A DNA stretch of 64,000 nt from contig NZ_SLWB01000012.1 in the NCBI RefSeq assembly GCF_004340205.1, forward strand, positions 54,862-118,861, given 5' to 3'. This document shows, in pieces, positions 55,665-63,590 of the stretch. Numbering within the stretch: position 1 is the first letter of the stretch; every line of letters begins with the position of its first letter. Origin of the DNA: Acetobacteroides hydrogenigenes. Lineage in GTDB: Bacteria > Bacteroidota > Bacteroidia > Bacteroidales > ZOR0009. A model generated the notes under the pieces. It was given only the letters and a program-made list of their open reading frames with translations, made no database searches and was not told where the DNA came from. A program made the position numbers and the translations under genes.

Positions 55665-58022
55665 ATGATAATCAACAGACTCGCTGTTGTGACACTTGCC
55701 CTATTTACCTTGAGCGTAGGTTCCTACGCTCAAGGTTCTAACCCCAAAAAAGGCAGATCCACAACAACATCTTCACTAGAGCAAATTACAGAGAATAAGG
55801 CCACCTCTATTACAGACAAAGCACATGTAGAGGCTGGGTTTATCAATGTACTTAAAATAAAGGATAGCTACTACCTATCTATTCCAGATAGCATACTTGG
55901 TCGCGATCTCCTGTTTGCCGGACGTGTAGAGCAAATTAGCAATAACAAACAAATTTCAGCCGGACAGATCCGTAAGGACCCAATTCTAGTTCGTTTTCAA
56001 AAAAAAGGGAATAGAATTGTTATCGAATACCCCCAAGACTACCGCATTGTTAACGAGAAAGATCCAATAGCAAAGGCTATTGATAAGAATAATATAACCC
56101 CAGAGTTTCAGCTCTTCGACATAGAGGAAACAACAAAGGACAGATCTTACATTGTTGATGTAACCAAGTTCTTTACTGACGAGATACCGTACGTATCTCC
56201 GCTCGATGGCAAAATTAAATCGGGACGCCTAGAAGCAAAAGGAGTACAGATAGCACGAATGAGCGTAAACGATCAAACCCTAGAGGTTAGCACCGTTTTG
56301 CCATTTGTTAGTGATAGAGATGCCTCAAAAATCATCCTCCGCTATTCGCTTTACCTGCTGCCCAAAGTCCCCATGCTAGCTCGTGCCAACGACGATCGTA
56401 TAGGGTTCTTCTCAAAGTCTAAACGTATATACGAATCAGGACAACCCGTATCTACCCAACAGTTTATAGCCCGCTGGCGCATTGAGCCGAAGCCAGAGGA
56501 TATCGAGAAGTTCAAGAAGGGCGAATTAGTAGTTCCTGCCAAGCCTATCGTTTTTTACATCGACCCGGTAATGCCAGCCAAATGGCGCTCGTATGTTAAG
56601 CAAGGCATCGAGGATTGGAATAGGGCTTTTGAAAGAATTGGTTTTAGAAATGCGATCGAGGCTAAAGACTATCCTCAAAACGAGTCTTCGTTCGACGAGT
56701 TTAGCTTTCGCTACAACTGCTTCCGATACCTCCCCGTAGAAGAAGCCAACGCTAGCGGAGAAATATACTACGACCCCCGATCTGGAGAGATCGTACGTGG
56801 CGATATATTCTGGTACCACAACGTTATAAGGCTGCTGCAGGAATGGAGATATGTACAAACCGCAGCGGCCGATCCAAAGGCTCGCACCCTCAACCTCGAC
56901 GATGCGACCATGGGCGAGCTTATCCGCTATGCAGTTGCCCACGAAATGGGACATGTACTAGGATTGCAGCACAATATGCGTGCATCTTATGCCTATCCAG
57001 TAGACTCTTTACGCTCGGCAACCTTCACACAAAGGTATGGCACTACTGCATCTATCATGGACTATGCCCGAAACAACTATGTGGCACAACCAGAGGATAA
57101 GGGCGTAAAGTTCACCCCTCCTATTTTGGGCGATTTTGACTACTTCTCCATAAAGTACGGCTACCAGCCAATCCTAAGCGCCAGCTCAACTGCCGAGGAG
57201 GTGCCTACACTGGAACAATGGTTTAAGGACAACGGAAGCGACCCAAAATACTTATATGGAGGGACTACAGTTGCTAGGGTTATGCCAGATCCATCTTCGC
57301 AAGCCGATGCGCTTGGCGATGATGCCGTAAAAGCATCGACTTACGGTATAAAAAACCTAAAGGTGATTGTTCGGAATACTGCAAAATGGCTTTACAAGGA
57401 AACAGAAACTCCAGAGATATACGAAAGCGCCTATGCGGCTATCTTTAAGCAGTACTCTAAAGAGCTCGGGCATACGCTCAGCTATATCGGAGGAGCTTAC
57501 GAATTCTCGGGAACAATAGGCAACCTACAAGCCAAGCAAAAGGTGGTTGATGCTGAAAAACAGCGCCAAGCGCTTGCCTTTGCAGTAAACGAAATTCGTA
57601 GCATAAGCTGGCTAAACGAAAAGTCGCTAATCCCCTACATCGGTTCTAAAGCCGATATGCTTTTCCAAAAGCAGAACGATGTGGTAGATGATCTGTTGGG
57701 CAATTTCATCCCTTCTCGAATCATTGCCAACGAAGGGTTGGGATGCTCCTATACCATAGAGCACTACCTCAACGATCTTTCGAGCAGCATTCTTAAAGCA
57801 GGGGCTGCCAACGATAGGTATATCCAAAACCTGCAGATTTACTACGTGCAAAAGCTAAAAGCACTTTCTGAAAATAAGGAACAAAAGGGTACGATACTTT
57901 CTGCTGCCATAAACGCACAAATCATAGGTGTAAAGGGAATGTTAACGTTAAGGGCTGAAAAATTGACAAATGCAACGGAGAAGAAGCATGTCGCATACCT
58001 TCTCCAAATTTTGAAATCGTAG
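55665..58022 (+). CDS. Secreted zinc metalloprotease (metzincin-like, DUF5117/DUF4953 type)
   Basis: The 785-residue protein has a signal peptide (to about YAQ23). The zinc site is HEMGHVLGLQH (426-436), the extended HExxHxxGxxH of metzincins, with a Met-turn SIMDYARNN after it. The large N-terminal part (about 60-290) fits the DUF5117 region of these proteins. It follows the lipoprotein gene by 6 nt, so protein digestion is linked to SusC/D import. Confidence 0.92.
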   Translation: MIINRLAVVTLALFTLSVGSYAQGSNPKKGRSTTTSSLEQITENKATSITDKAHVEAGFINVLKIKDSYYLSIPDSILGRDLLFAGRVEQISNNKQISAGQIRKDPILVRFQKKGNRIVIEYPQDYRIVNEKDPIAKAIDKNNITPEFQLFDIEETTKDRSYIVDVTKFFTDEIPYVSPLDGKIKSGRLEAKGVQIARMSVNDQTLEVSTVLPFVSDRDASKIILRYSLYLLPKVPMLARANDDRIGFFSKSKRIYESGQPVSTQQFIARWRIEPKPEDIEKFKKGELVVPAKPIVFYIDPVMPAKWRSYVKQGIEDWNRAFERIGFRNAIEAKDYPQNESSFDEFSFRYNCFRYLPVEEANASGEIYYDPRSGEIVRGDIFWYHNVIRLLQEWRYVQTAAADPKARTLNLDDATMGELIRYAVAHEMGHVLGLQHNMRASYAYPVDSLRSATFTQRYGTTASIMDYARNNYVAQPEDKGVKFTPPILGDFDYFSIKYGYQPILSASSTAEEVPTLEQWFKDNGSDPKYLYGGTTVARVMPDPSSQADALGDDAVKASTYGIKNLKVIVRNTAKWLYKETETPEIYESAYAAIFKQYSKELGHTLSYIGGAYEFSGTIGNLQAKQKVVDAEKQRQALAFAVNEIRSISWLNEKSLIPYIGSKADMLFQKQNDVVDDLLGNFIPSRIIANEGLGCSYTIEHYLNDLSSSILKAGAANDRYIQNLQIYYVQKLKALSENKEQKGTILSAAINAQIIGVKGMLTLRAEKLTNATEKKHVAYLLQILKS

Positions 58023-58041
58023 TATTCATTACACCAACACC

Positions 58042-58080
58042 GGTAAAGCTGCATCCTGCAAAACGCAGGGCAGCTTTACC
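58042..58080. repeat. Strong two-part hairpin between the protease genes
   Basis: GGTAAAGCTGC pairs with GCAGCTTTACC, and an inner CCTGC pairs with GCAGG over an AAAAC loop. There is no T tract after it. It may mark the end of the SusC/D transcript, stabilise the upstream mRNA or uncouple the S46 gene. Confidence 0.8.
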
Positions 58081-58108
58081 CTAATCTTCCACAAAACAAT
58101 TTCAAACT

Positions 58109-60301
58109 ATGAGACATTTTAGCATTGGACTATCCGTCTTACTGCTTCTGCTTTTCAGTATTCCTTCAAAGGCTGATGAGGGATTCTGGGTTCCTTCGTT
58201 GCTAAGCAAATACCGAATGGAGGATATCAAAAAGGCTGGTTTTAAGCTAACGAAGGAAGACATATACAGCATCAACAAAAAGTGCATTAAGGATGCTGTT
58301 GTTGGTCTATCGTCTGAAGGAATGGGGTTCAAAAATTTCTGTACAGCATCGTTCGTATCTGGTAAGGGACTTTTAGTTACCAACTACCATTGCGTAATGC
58401 GCTATATTGAGCAGTACTCTAATGCCGAGCACGACCTGCTTGCCAACGGGTATTGGGCAGACACCACCACCCGCGAGCTGCGCTGCTTCGAGCTTAAGGT
58501 AAACCAGCTTGTAGAAATCCGCGATGTTACTAAGGAGATAACCGCCGGACTCGAAAACCTTTCCGCTGCCGAGTATAACCGCCAGCTTGACATTCGTGGT
58601 AAGGAGATCGTAGCAAAAGCAACCAAAGGAACTAAACTCGAAGGAGGAATCACCTCTTTTATGGGTGGTAACCAGTTTCTACTTGCCCTATACAAAGTAT
58701 TCGAGGATGTACGTTTGGTGGGCGTGCCACCAATTTCGGTTGGTAAATTCGGTGGCGATTCCGACAACTGGCAATGGCCAAGGCATACTGGCGACTTTGC
58801 CTTTCTACGCGTATACGCCAACAGCGACAACAACCCCGCAAAATGGCGCACATCCAACCAACCCTATAAGCCAAACCACTTTCTTCCGATTAGCGCTAAT
58901 GGTGTTAAAGAGAACGATTTTGCAATGGTAGTAGGCTTTCCATCAACATCACGTCGATACATTCCTTCGTTTGCGCTCGAGCAAATTGTTAAGGACGACA
59001 ACCAGCACCGAATTGCCATTAACGAGGCAAAGATGAAGATCATGAGCGAGGCTATGGCTACAGATGCCAACGTAAAATTTCGCTACACCACCCGCATGAG
59101 CTCCATGATGAACAAGCTCCTTAAGTGGAAGGGCGAGCTTTACGGGATAACCGTCAACGGGATCGACAAGAATCGCCAAGCCGAAGAAGAGGCATTTACC
59201 AAGTGGGTTAACGCATCGCCCGAGCGAATTGCAAAATACGGTGGGGTACTCGACAGCTTAAGGGCCAAGTACAATATTCTGTCCATGTACAACCGTGCCG
59301 ACCTTTACTTTAACGAGGCTGGAATTAGTGGTGCCGAGGTTGTGCCCTATGCCGGAAAGTTCGAGAAGCTGGTAAGCATTGTAAAAAGCGGTCGTAAAAC
59401 ATCGGCTAAAGCCGCTGAAGGCGAAGCCCGCCACCTTAAAACCTTGCTGCCCCAGATATACAGCAACTGGAATACGGACATCGACCAAAAGGTGTTTGGC
59501 AAGCTGTTGGGCATGTACTACAAGAATCTGCCCAGCTACTTCCACCCCGAATACATGGTGGAGGTAGGCCAAAAGTACAACGGCAACTTCGAAAAGTTTG
59601 CCGAAGATGCCTTCCGTTCGACCATCCTTACCGACTCGAGCAAGGTTTCATCGTTCCTCGATAGCGTCGGCACTAAGGGCATAGACATACTTACCAACGA
59701 CCCCATCTACAAGATGGCCATTGGCCTTTACATGACCAACGTAAACAAGATTATCCGCCAGCGCTCGAAGGCACAAGACGAGAATGGCTTCTACTACACC
59801 CGCTACCTTACGGGCATTATTGAGATGCGCGGCATGGATAACCTGTACCCCGACGCCAATAGCACCATGCGCATATCCTACGGTAAGGTTAAGGGTGTAA
59901 GCCCAAGCAATGGCATCAACTACAGCTACTGCACAACCGCCGATGGGATGTACGAAAAGCGAGTTAAGAATTCGGATAATGCCGACTATAAGATGCCCGC
60001 AAGGCTAAAGAAGCTAGTTGAGGAAAAAGATTTTGGAAAATACTTTAAGGGCGACAAGCTGCCAATCTGCTTCCTTACAAGTGCTCACACCTCTAGCGGA
60101 AACTCCGGAAGCCCGGTTATCGACGCCAAAGGTAGGTTTATTGGCATCAACTTCGATAGAATTTGGCAGGGAGCTTACTCCGACTACCAGTTCACCGAGG
60201 AGAACTGCCGCAACATTAGCGTAGATAGCCGATTCATCCTTTTCTTCCTCGAGAAATTTGCAAAATCAGACTATATCCTAAGCGAGATAGTTGTAAAATA
60301 A
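58109..60301 (+). CDS. S46 family dipeptidyl peptidase, DPP11-like
   Basis: The 730-residue secreted serine peptidase (signal to about SKADEGFW) takes dipeptides from peptide N-termini. The chymotrypsin-like triad is likely H94 in VTNYHC, D229 in HTGDFAF and S666 in SSGNSGSP. After the serine motif it reads INFDRIWQGAYSD. The Arg in FDR (R684) corresponds by eye to the Arg that gives DPP11 its Asp/Glu specificity, where DPP7 has Gly. It lies at the end of the protease/SusC-D locus, in keeping with amino-acid fermentation. Confidence 0.93.
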   Translation: MRHFSIGLSVLLLLLFSIPSKADEGFWVPSLLSKYRMEDIKKAGFKLTKEDIYSINKKCIKDAVVGLSSEGMGFKNFCTASFVSGKGLLVTNYHCVMRYIEQYSNAEHDLLANGYWADTTTRELRCFELKVNQLVEIRDVTKEITAGLENLSAAEYNRQLDIRGKEIVAKATKGTKLEGGITSFMGGNQFLLALYKVFEDVRLVGVPPISVGKFGGDSDNWQWPRHTGDFAFLRVYANSDNNPAKWRTSNQPYKPNHFLPISANGVKENDFAMVVGFPSTSRRYIPSFALEQIVKDDNQHRIAINEAKMKIMSEAMATDANVKFRYTTRMSSMMNKLLKWKGELYGITVNGIDKNRQAEEEAFTKWVNASPERIAKYGGVLDSLRAKYNILSMYNRADLYFNEAGISGAEVVPYAGKFEKLVSIVKSGRKTSAKAAEGEARHLKTLLPQIYSNWNTDIDQKVFGKLLGMYYKNLPSYFHPEYMVEVGQKYNGNFEKFAEDAFRSTILTDSSKVSSFLDSVGTKGIDILTNDPIYKMAIGLYMTNVNKIIRQRSKAQDENGFYYTRYLTGIIEMRGMDNLYPDANSTMRISYGKVKGVSPSNGINYSYCTTADGMYEKRVKNSDNADYKMPARLKKLVEEKDFGKYFKGDKLPICFLTSAHTSSGNSGSPVIDAKGRFIGINFDRIWQGAYSDYQFTEENCRNISVDSRFILFFLEKFAKSDYILSEIVVK

Positions 60302-60318
60302 GCTAGCAGTTTGTAAAG

Positions 60319-60435
60319 AATAAAGGCTGTTCGAAAAGATCAGGAGAAAAGCAGCAGATAAAACTTTAACACTCTTCGTTATCCGTTAGTAGAATTGACG
60401 CTTCTTTGCCTTCTGACTTTCCGACAGCCTTTATT
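60319..60435. repeat. 117-nt imperfect inverted repeat
   Basis: The ends AATAAAGGCTGT and ACAGCCTTTATT pair perfectly (12 bp), and the stem continues with bulges (AAAG/CTTT, TCAG/CTGA) around about 60 nt of less structured sequence. It may be a degraded terminator with inserted DNA or a small non-coding mobile repeat. There is no coding content. Confidence 0.65.
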
Positions 60436-60473
60436 TTACCCAACATACAGATTGCATCTAACAACAACGTTCC

Positions 60474-61730
60474 ATGAAAATAGCGAACCTAAGGGCTAAA
60501 TTCCCTCAGCTTGTAGTCCTGCTCGTCATTATAGCCATCGTCGGTATCCGAACGCTTCAAAATGGCGACGGAGCTAAATCGAAAGCTGAATCGGCACCCA
60601 ACGAAGATGTGCTATCCAGCCTAAAGGGGATAATCCCCGAAGCAGCAGCCATAGAGCACGACGGCGTTGAGCAGTGGATTATAAAGAACAAGAATGAGGA
60701 GGCTATTGGTAAGGCCATTATTGCCCAGCAAACCACCCGAAAGATAATTGGCTATAGCGGCCCTATCCCAATGGTGATAGTGCTCGACAAGAACGACAAG
60801 GTTCGTGGAATTGAACTGCTCGAAAACGACGAGACCCCCGAGTTTCTCGAAACGGTAGAAAACGAAGGATTCCTAGAAGGCTGGAACGGACTTGTAGTTG
60901 CCCAAGCAGTCGGCAAGAATATGGATGCCGTATCGGGCGCCACCTACTCCTCCACCGCCATTGGCGAAACGGTTAGGCAACGCTTAGCCGAGTACGCTAA
61001 AACGACGGCTGTTGCCCAAAAGACCGACATGAAAAAGATCGTAACCTACATCTCGATCCTAGTGGTAATCCTATACGCCCTAGCCTTCTACTGCTTCCCT
61101 AAGCAGCTGAATAGGTACCGCATTACGCTGCTCGTGCTATCGGTTGGCGTTTTGGGCGTCGCCTACGGCTCGTTCCTATCCATAAAGCTAATTGGAGGAT
61201 GGTTCGTACAGGGCATATCGCTAAAGAACCAGATCATTTTTGTAACCCTTGCGGTGCTATCCTTTTTGCTACCCTTTGTTTTTGGAAAGAACTTCTACTG
61301 CACCTACGTGTGCCCCTTTGGCGCATCGCAGGAGCTGCTGGGTAGGATAAACCCCAAGAAGCTGGAGCTGCCCAAAAGCGTAACCACCATACTAGCCCGC
61401 ACCCGCACTAAGGTTATGCTTCTGGTGCTGGGTATTGCCATCTTTGGCTCCACCATCGACGTTACCGGGGCCGAGCCCTTTACGCTGTTCTTCTTTGCCT
61501 CGGCCTCTAAAGGGGTTGTGGTAATGGCGGTTGCCTTCCTGCTGCTCTCCATTGCCATTCCAAGGGCATGGTGCCGCTTCTTCTGCCCTACCGGCGCGCT
61601 TATCGACTTCTTCCGCAAGGAGGCGAAGGATATCTTCCCCAAAAAGGTAACCTTCCAAACCCATCTGATTGCCCTTGCGGTTGCAGCGGCAGCAGTGCTG
61701 CTCTTTCTGGCATCGGCCATTTTTGCGTAA
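60474..61730 (+). CDS. FMN-binding and [4Fe-4S] membrane redox protein (NosR/RnfG-NapH-like)
   Basis: The 418-residue membrane protein has one helix at about 12-27. A periplasmic FMN-binding domain follows, with the flavinylation motif SGAT (154-157, covalent FMN expected on T157). About six helices with two cysteine motifs come next, CTYVCPFGA and CRFFCPTGALIDF, resembling the 4Fe-4S parts of NosR, NapH and CcoG. It probably moves electrons across the inner membrane to a periplasmic acceptor. Fusion of both parts in one chain is the NosR plan, but no nitrous-oxide genes are nearby, so the acceptor is unknown. Confidence 0.87.
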   Translation: MKIANLRAKFPQLVVLLVIIAIVGIRTLQNGDGAKSKAESAPNEDVLSSLKGIIPEAAAIEHDGVEQWIIKNKNEEAIGKAIIAQQTTRKIIGYSGPIPMVIVLDKNDKVRGIELLENDETPEFLETVENEGFLEGWNGLVVAQAVGKNMDAVSGATYSSTAIGETVRQRLAEYAKTTAVAQKTDMKKIVTYISILVVILYALAFYCFPKQLNRYRITLLVLSVGVLGVAYGSFLSIKLIGGWFVQGISLKNQIIFVTLAVLSFLLPFVFGKNFYCTYVCPFGASQELLGRINPKKLELPKSVTTILARTRTKVMLLVLGIAIFGSTIDVTGAEPFTLFFFASASKGVVVMAVAFLLLSIAIPRAWCRFFCPTGALIDFFRKEAKDIFPKKVTFQTHLIALAVAAAAVLLFLASAIFA

Positions 61731-61848
61731 TCCGGCAATCCTTAGATAGGCGAGGTTGCAACCAACATTTTTAGGCCAAACCGCCCGCTTGGAGAAGCGG
61801 TAGGCCACAAGTAAAGCGTTTTTACGAATCAACTTTAATACTGCCATA

Positions 61849-62241
61849 ATGAAAAAGTTTTTGCTGATGACCCTACTCGTTGTTGGGGCCACATTCGCTC
61901 AGGCCGGCAAGGTAGAGCTCGCCAACTTGGCTAAGAACACCCCGAAGTTCGCGGGAAAGAGCGTTGAGTTCACCGGCAAGGTTTACTCCGTCTGCCCTAA
62001 GAGCGATAAGCGGATATTTGTTTCGCCTGAGAACGACAAAACCGTACGCATGGCCGTTGTGCTAAAGAGCGAATCGGCGGCCAACTTTAGGGGAAAGGTG
62101 GTTACCGTTAAGGGGAAGCTCAAAAAGGTGGCCTTTGTCGATCCCAAGCCCTGCGGTCGCTGCGATGGGCAGGATTGCGCCAGGAGCGTTTCCGACGGAG
62201 CTACCGCTACGTACTATGTGGAAGCATCGTCGGTGAAGTAG
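61849..62241 (+). CDS. Small secreted Cys-rich protein, OB-fold-like
   Basis: The 130-residue protein has a signal peptide (MKKFLLMTLLVVGATFAQA) and a beta-rich body (KSVEFTGKVYSVCPKSDKRI, KVVTVKGKLKKV) of OB-fold appearance. A cysteine-rich loop CGRCDGQDC and C49 could bind metal or form disulphides. It follows the FMN/iron-sulphur protein gene in the same direction after 118 nt and may be a periplasmic partner of it. I do not recognise a named family. Confidence 0.72.
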   Translation: MKKFLLMTLLVVGATFAQAGKVELANLAKNTPKFAGKSVEFTGKVYSVCPKSDKRIFVSPENDKTVRMAVVLKSESAANFRGKVVTVKGKLKKVAFVDPKPCGRCDGQDCARSVSDGATATYYVEASSVK

Positions 62242-62349
62242 GCAGGGAATGACTGTAGCTCCTCGGGAAGCAATCGAAACCCTCCTGGTTACAAATACGG
62301 CAGAGAGGCATTTGTAACCGCCGCTAAACGGGAAACAGCACCACTCATA

Positions 62350-62383
62350 AAAGCGCAGCCACCACGGTTGCGCTTTATTTTTT
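62350..62383 (+). terminator. Terminator of the Cys-rich protein gene
   Basis: AAAGCGCAGCC pairs with GGTTGCGCTTT (one G.T pair) over an ACCAC loop, then ATTTTTT. A diverged copy of the hairpin lies at 63827-63852, beyond the next two genes. Confidence 0.9.
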
Positions 62384-62563
62384 GCTACTTTTGGTTGCAC
62401 TCAGCAGACCGCTACTTAGCAAAGTCGAAGTTACAAACTTCGCCTAGCCTCGAGCGCTGATGTAAACTACGGCGAACGGGGGGCTATACAGGTTGGCAAA
62501 GTATACAAATTTGTAAAAGGCACAGCAAAAGTAGCAACTGCTACAGGAAAGGCAGCAACCAAA

Positions 62564-63076
62564 GTGATGCTAAAGCAAACCATGAAGGATGTGTCTAAAG
62601 ATGCAGCTATCAATTTGGCCGTACAGTTTGTTTGCAAATTATTTGTTAACATTGCAAACAACGATCCTAACCCTGCTGCCTCTGCACTGCTAAAGGTAAG
62701 CACTAAAGATGCGCTAATAGCAGGGTTGATGAACAACGACTTCTATACCGATGACAAGCTTGTTGGTAGCCTTAACTGCATGATGGCTTTGTTTTCAAAG
62801 GCTCAAGAAAAGAAATCAACGCTTTTAGATTTAAATGTAATCTCAGATGCAGGTTGGCAATGTTTTATTTCACTGGGGGCTAGATTTGCACTTAAAAATA
62901 TGCGGACAACAAGCCAGTATAAGGAGTTGGTTTCTTTAATACAAGATAAAAGGAAGTACGATTTAGTTATGGACTGGATGCTAAAAAAGGTGAACAAGGA
63001 TACGTACAACTATTTGCTTGATACGTTTGTTGAAGAAGGGCTTAAGGGTTTAACGGAGGTTAAGTATGTGCAGTAG
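62564..63076 (+). CDS. C-terminal fragment of a larger protein, possible displaced toxin domain
   Basis: The 170-residue frame is listed from the GTG at 62564 (ATG at 62567 next). The same frame is open back to 62420 without a start and reads like protein (VNYGERGAIQVGKVYKFVKG), so the N-terminus of a longer protein seems to be missing. The visible part is helical (MKDVSKDAAINLAVQFVCKL) with no recognised motif. It is AT-rich relative to genes before it. Its stop codon overlaps the next gene by 11 nt. This layout matches orphan C-terminal toxin modules of Rhs-like genes, but the toxin role is inference. Confidence 0.55.
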   Translation: MMLKQTMKDVSKDAAINLAVQFVCKLFVNIANNDPNPAASALLKVSTKDALIAGLMNNDFYTDDKLVGSLNCMMALFSKAQEKKSTLLDLNVISDAGWQCFISLGARFALKNMRTTSQYKELVSLIQDKRKYDLVMDWMLKKVNKDTYNYLLDTFVEEGLKGLTEVKYVQ

Positions 63077-63590
63077 TAGTAAATTTGAGCAGCCTACTTT
63101 TCAAACCTACCTAGGTTGGTCTTTGTGGCTTCCTTGGTTTTTCTTAGGCAATTATTTTATAATTTCAACTTGTTTTTTGACTTCCGCTGAATTTCATTAC
63201 AAATTTAGTAATTGGGTTGTATCAGGTTCCGCAGAACTGAAAAGGGCAGATGCGCTTATTATATTTACCTATAAGTATTTTGGTAGAAATGGGATCCTAG
63301 CATTAGGAACTGGCATGCTTTTAATTGTTGATTTGGAAACAATCGGTTCTTTTCTAAAGCTAGTTCGCTACCATCGCAAGAATAGGCTTTACAAGCGTGG
63401 GCTGGTTACAAACCTCGATGATGATTACGAATTTCCACGGCTAAGTGTACTGTTGAAAAATCTTTTCACCAAGGATAAGAGCAAGCGCAAACGAGTTGCG
63501 TTCCGGTCGAAGAAGGAGTACCGAGAAATGCGTAAAAGGCTGGAGAAGGATGCTCTGTACAAAAAAATGTACCCTAATAATAGGGTGTGA
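63066..63590 (+). CDS. Two-helix membrane protein, possible immunity partner
   Basis: The 174-residue protein has two hydrophobic segments (about 13-42, WSLWLPWFFLGNYFIIST, and about 78-102, ILALGTGMLLIVDLETIG) and a long basic cytoplasmic tail (KSKRKRVAFRSKKEYREMRK). It starts 11 nt before the end of the preceding frame, so the two are translationally coupled. Its membrane location and pairing fit an immunity protein for the preceding fragment, but no family is recognised. After its TGA the frame stays open for about 30 codons. Confidence 0.6.
   Translation: MCSSSKFEQPTFQTYLGWSLWLPWFFLGNYFIISTCFLTSAEFHYKFSNWVVSGSAELKRADALIIFTYKYFGRNGILALGTGMLLIVDLETIGSFLKLVRYHRKNRLYKRGLVTNLDDDYEFPRLSVLLKNLFTKDKSKRKRVAFRSKKEYREMRKRLEKDALYKKMYPNNRV

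Noticed and set aside
60319..60435. Complete insertion sequence or MITE with target duplication
   Set aside because: There is no transposase, no clear target-site duplication, and the ends could equally be the arms of a former terminator.
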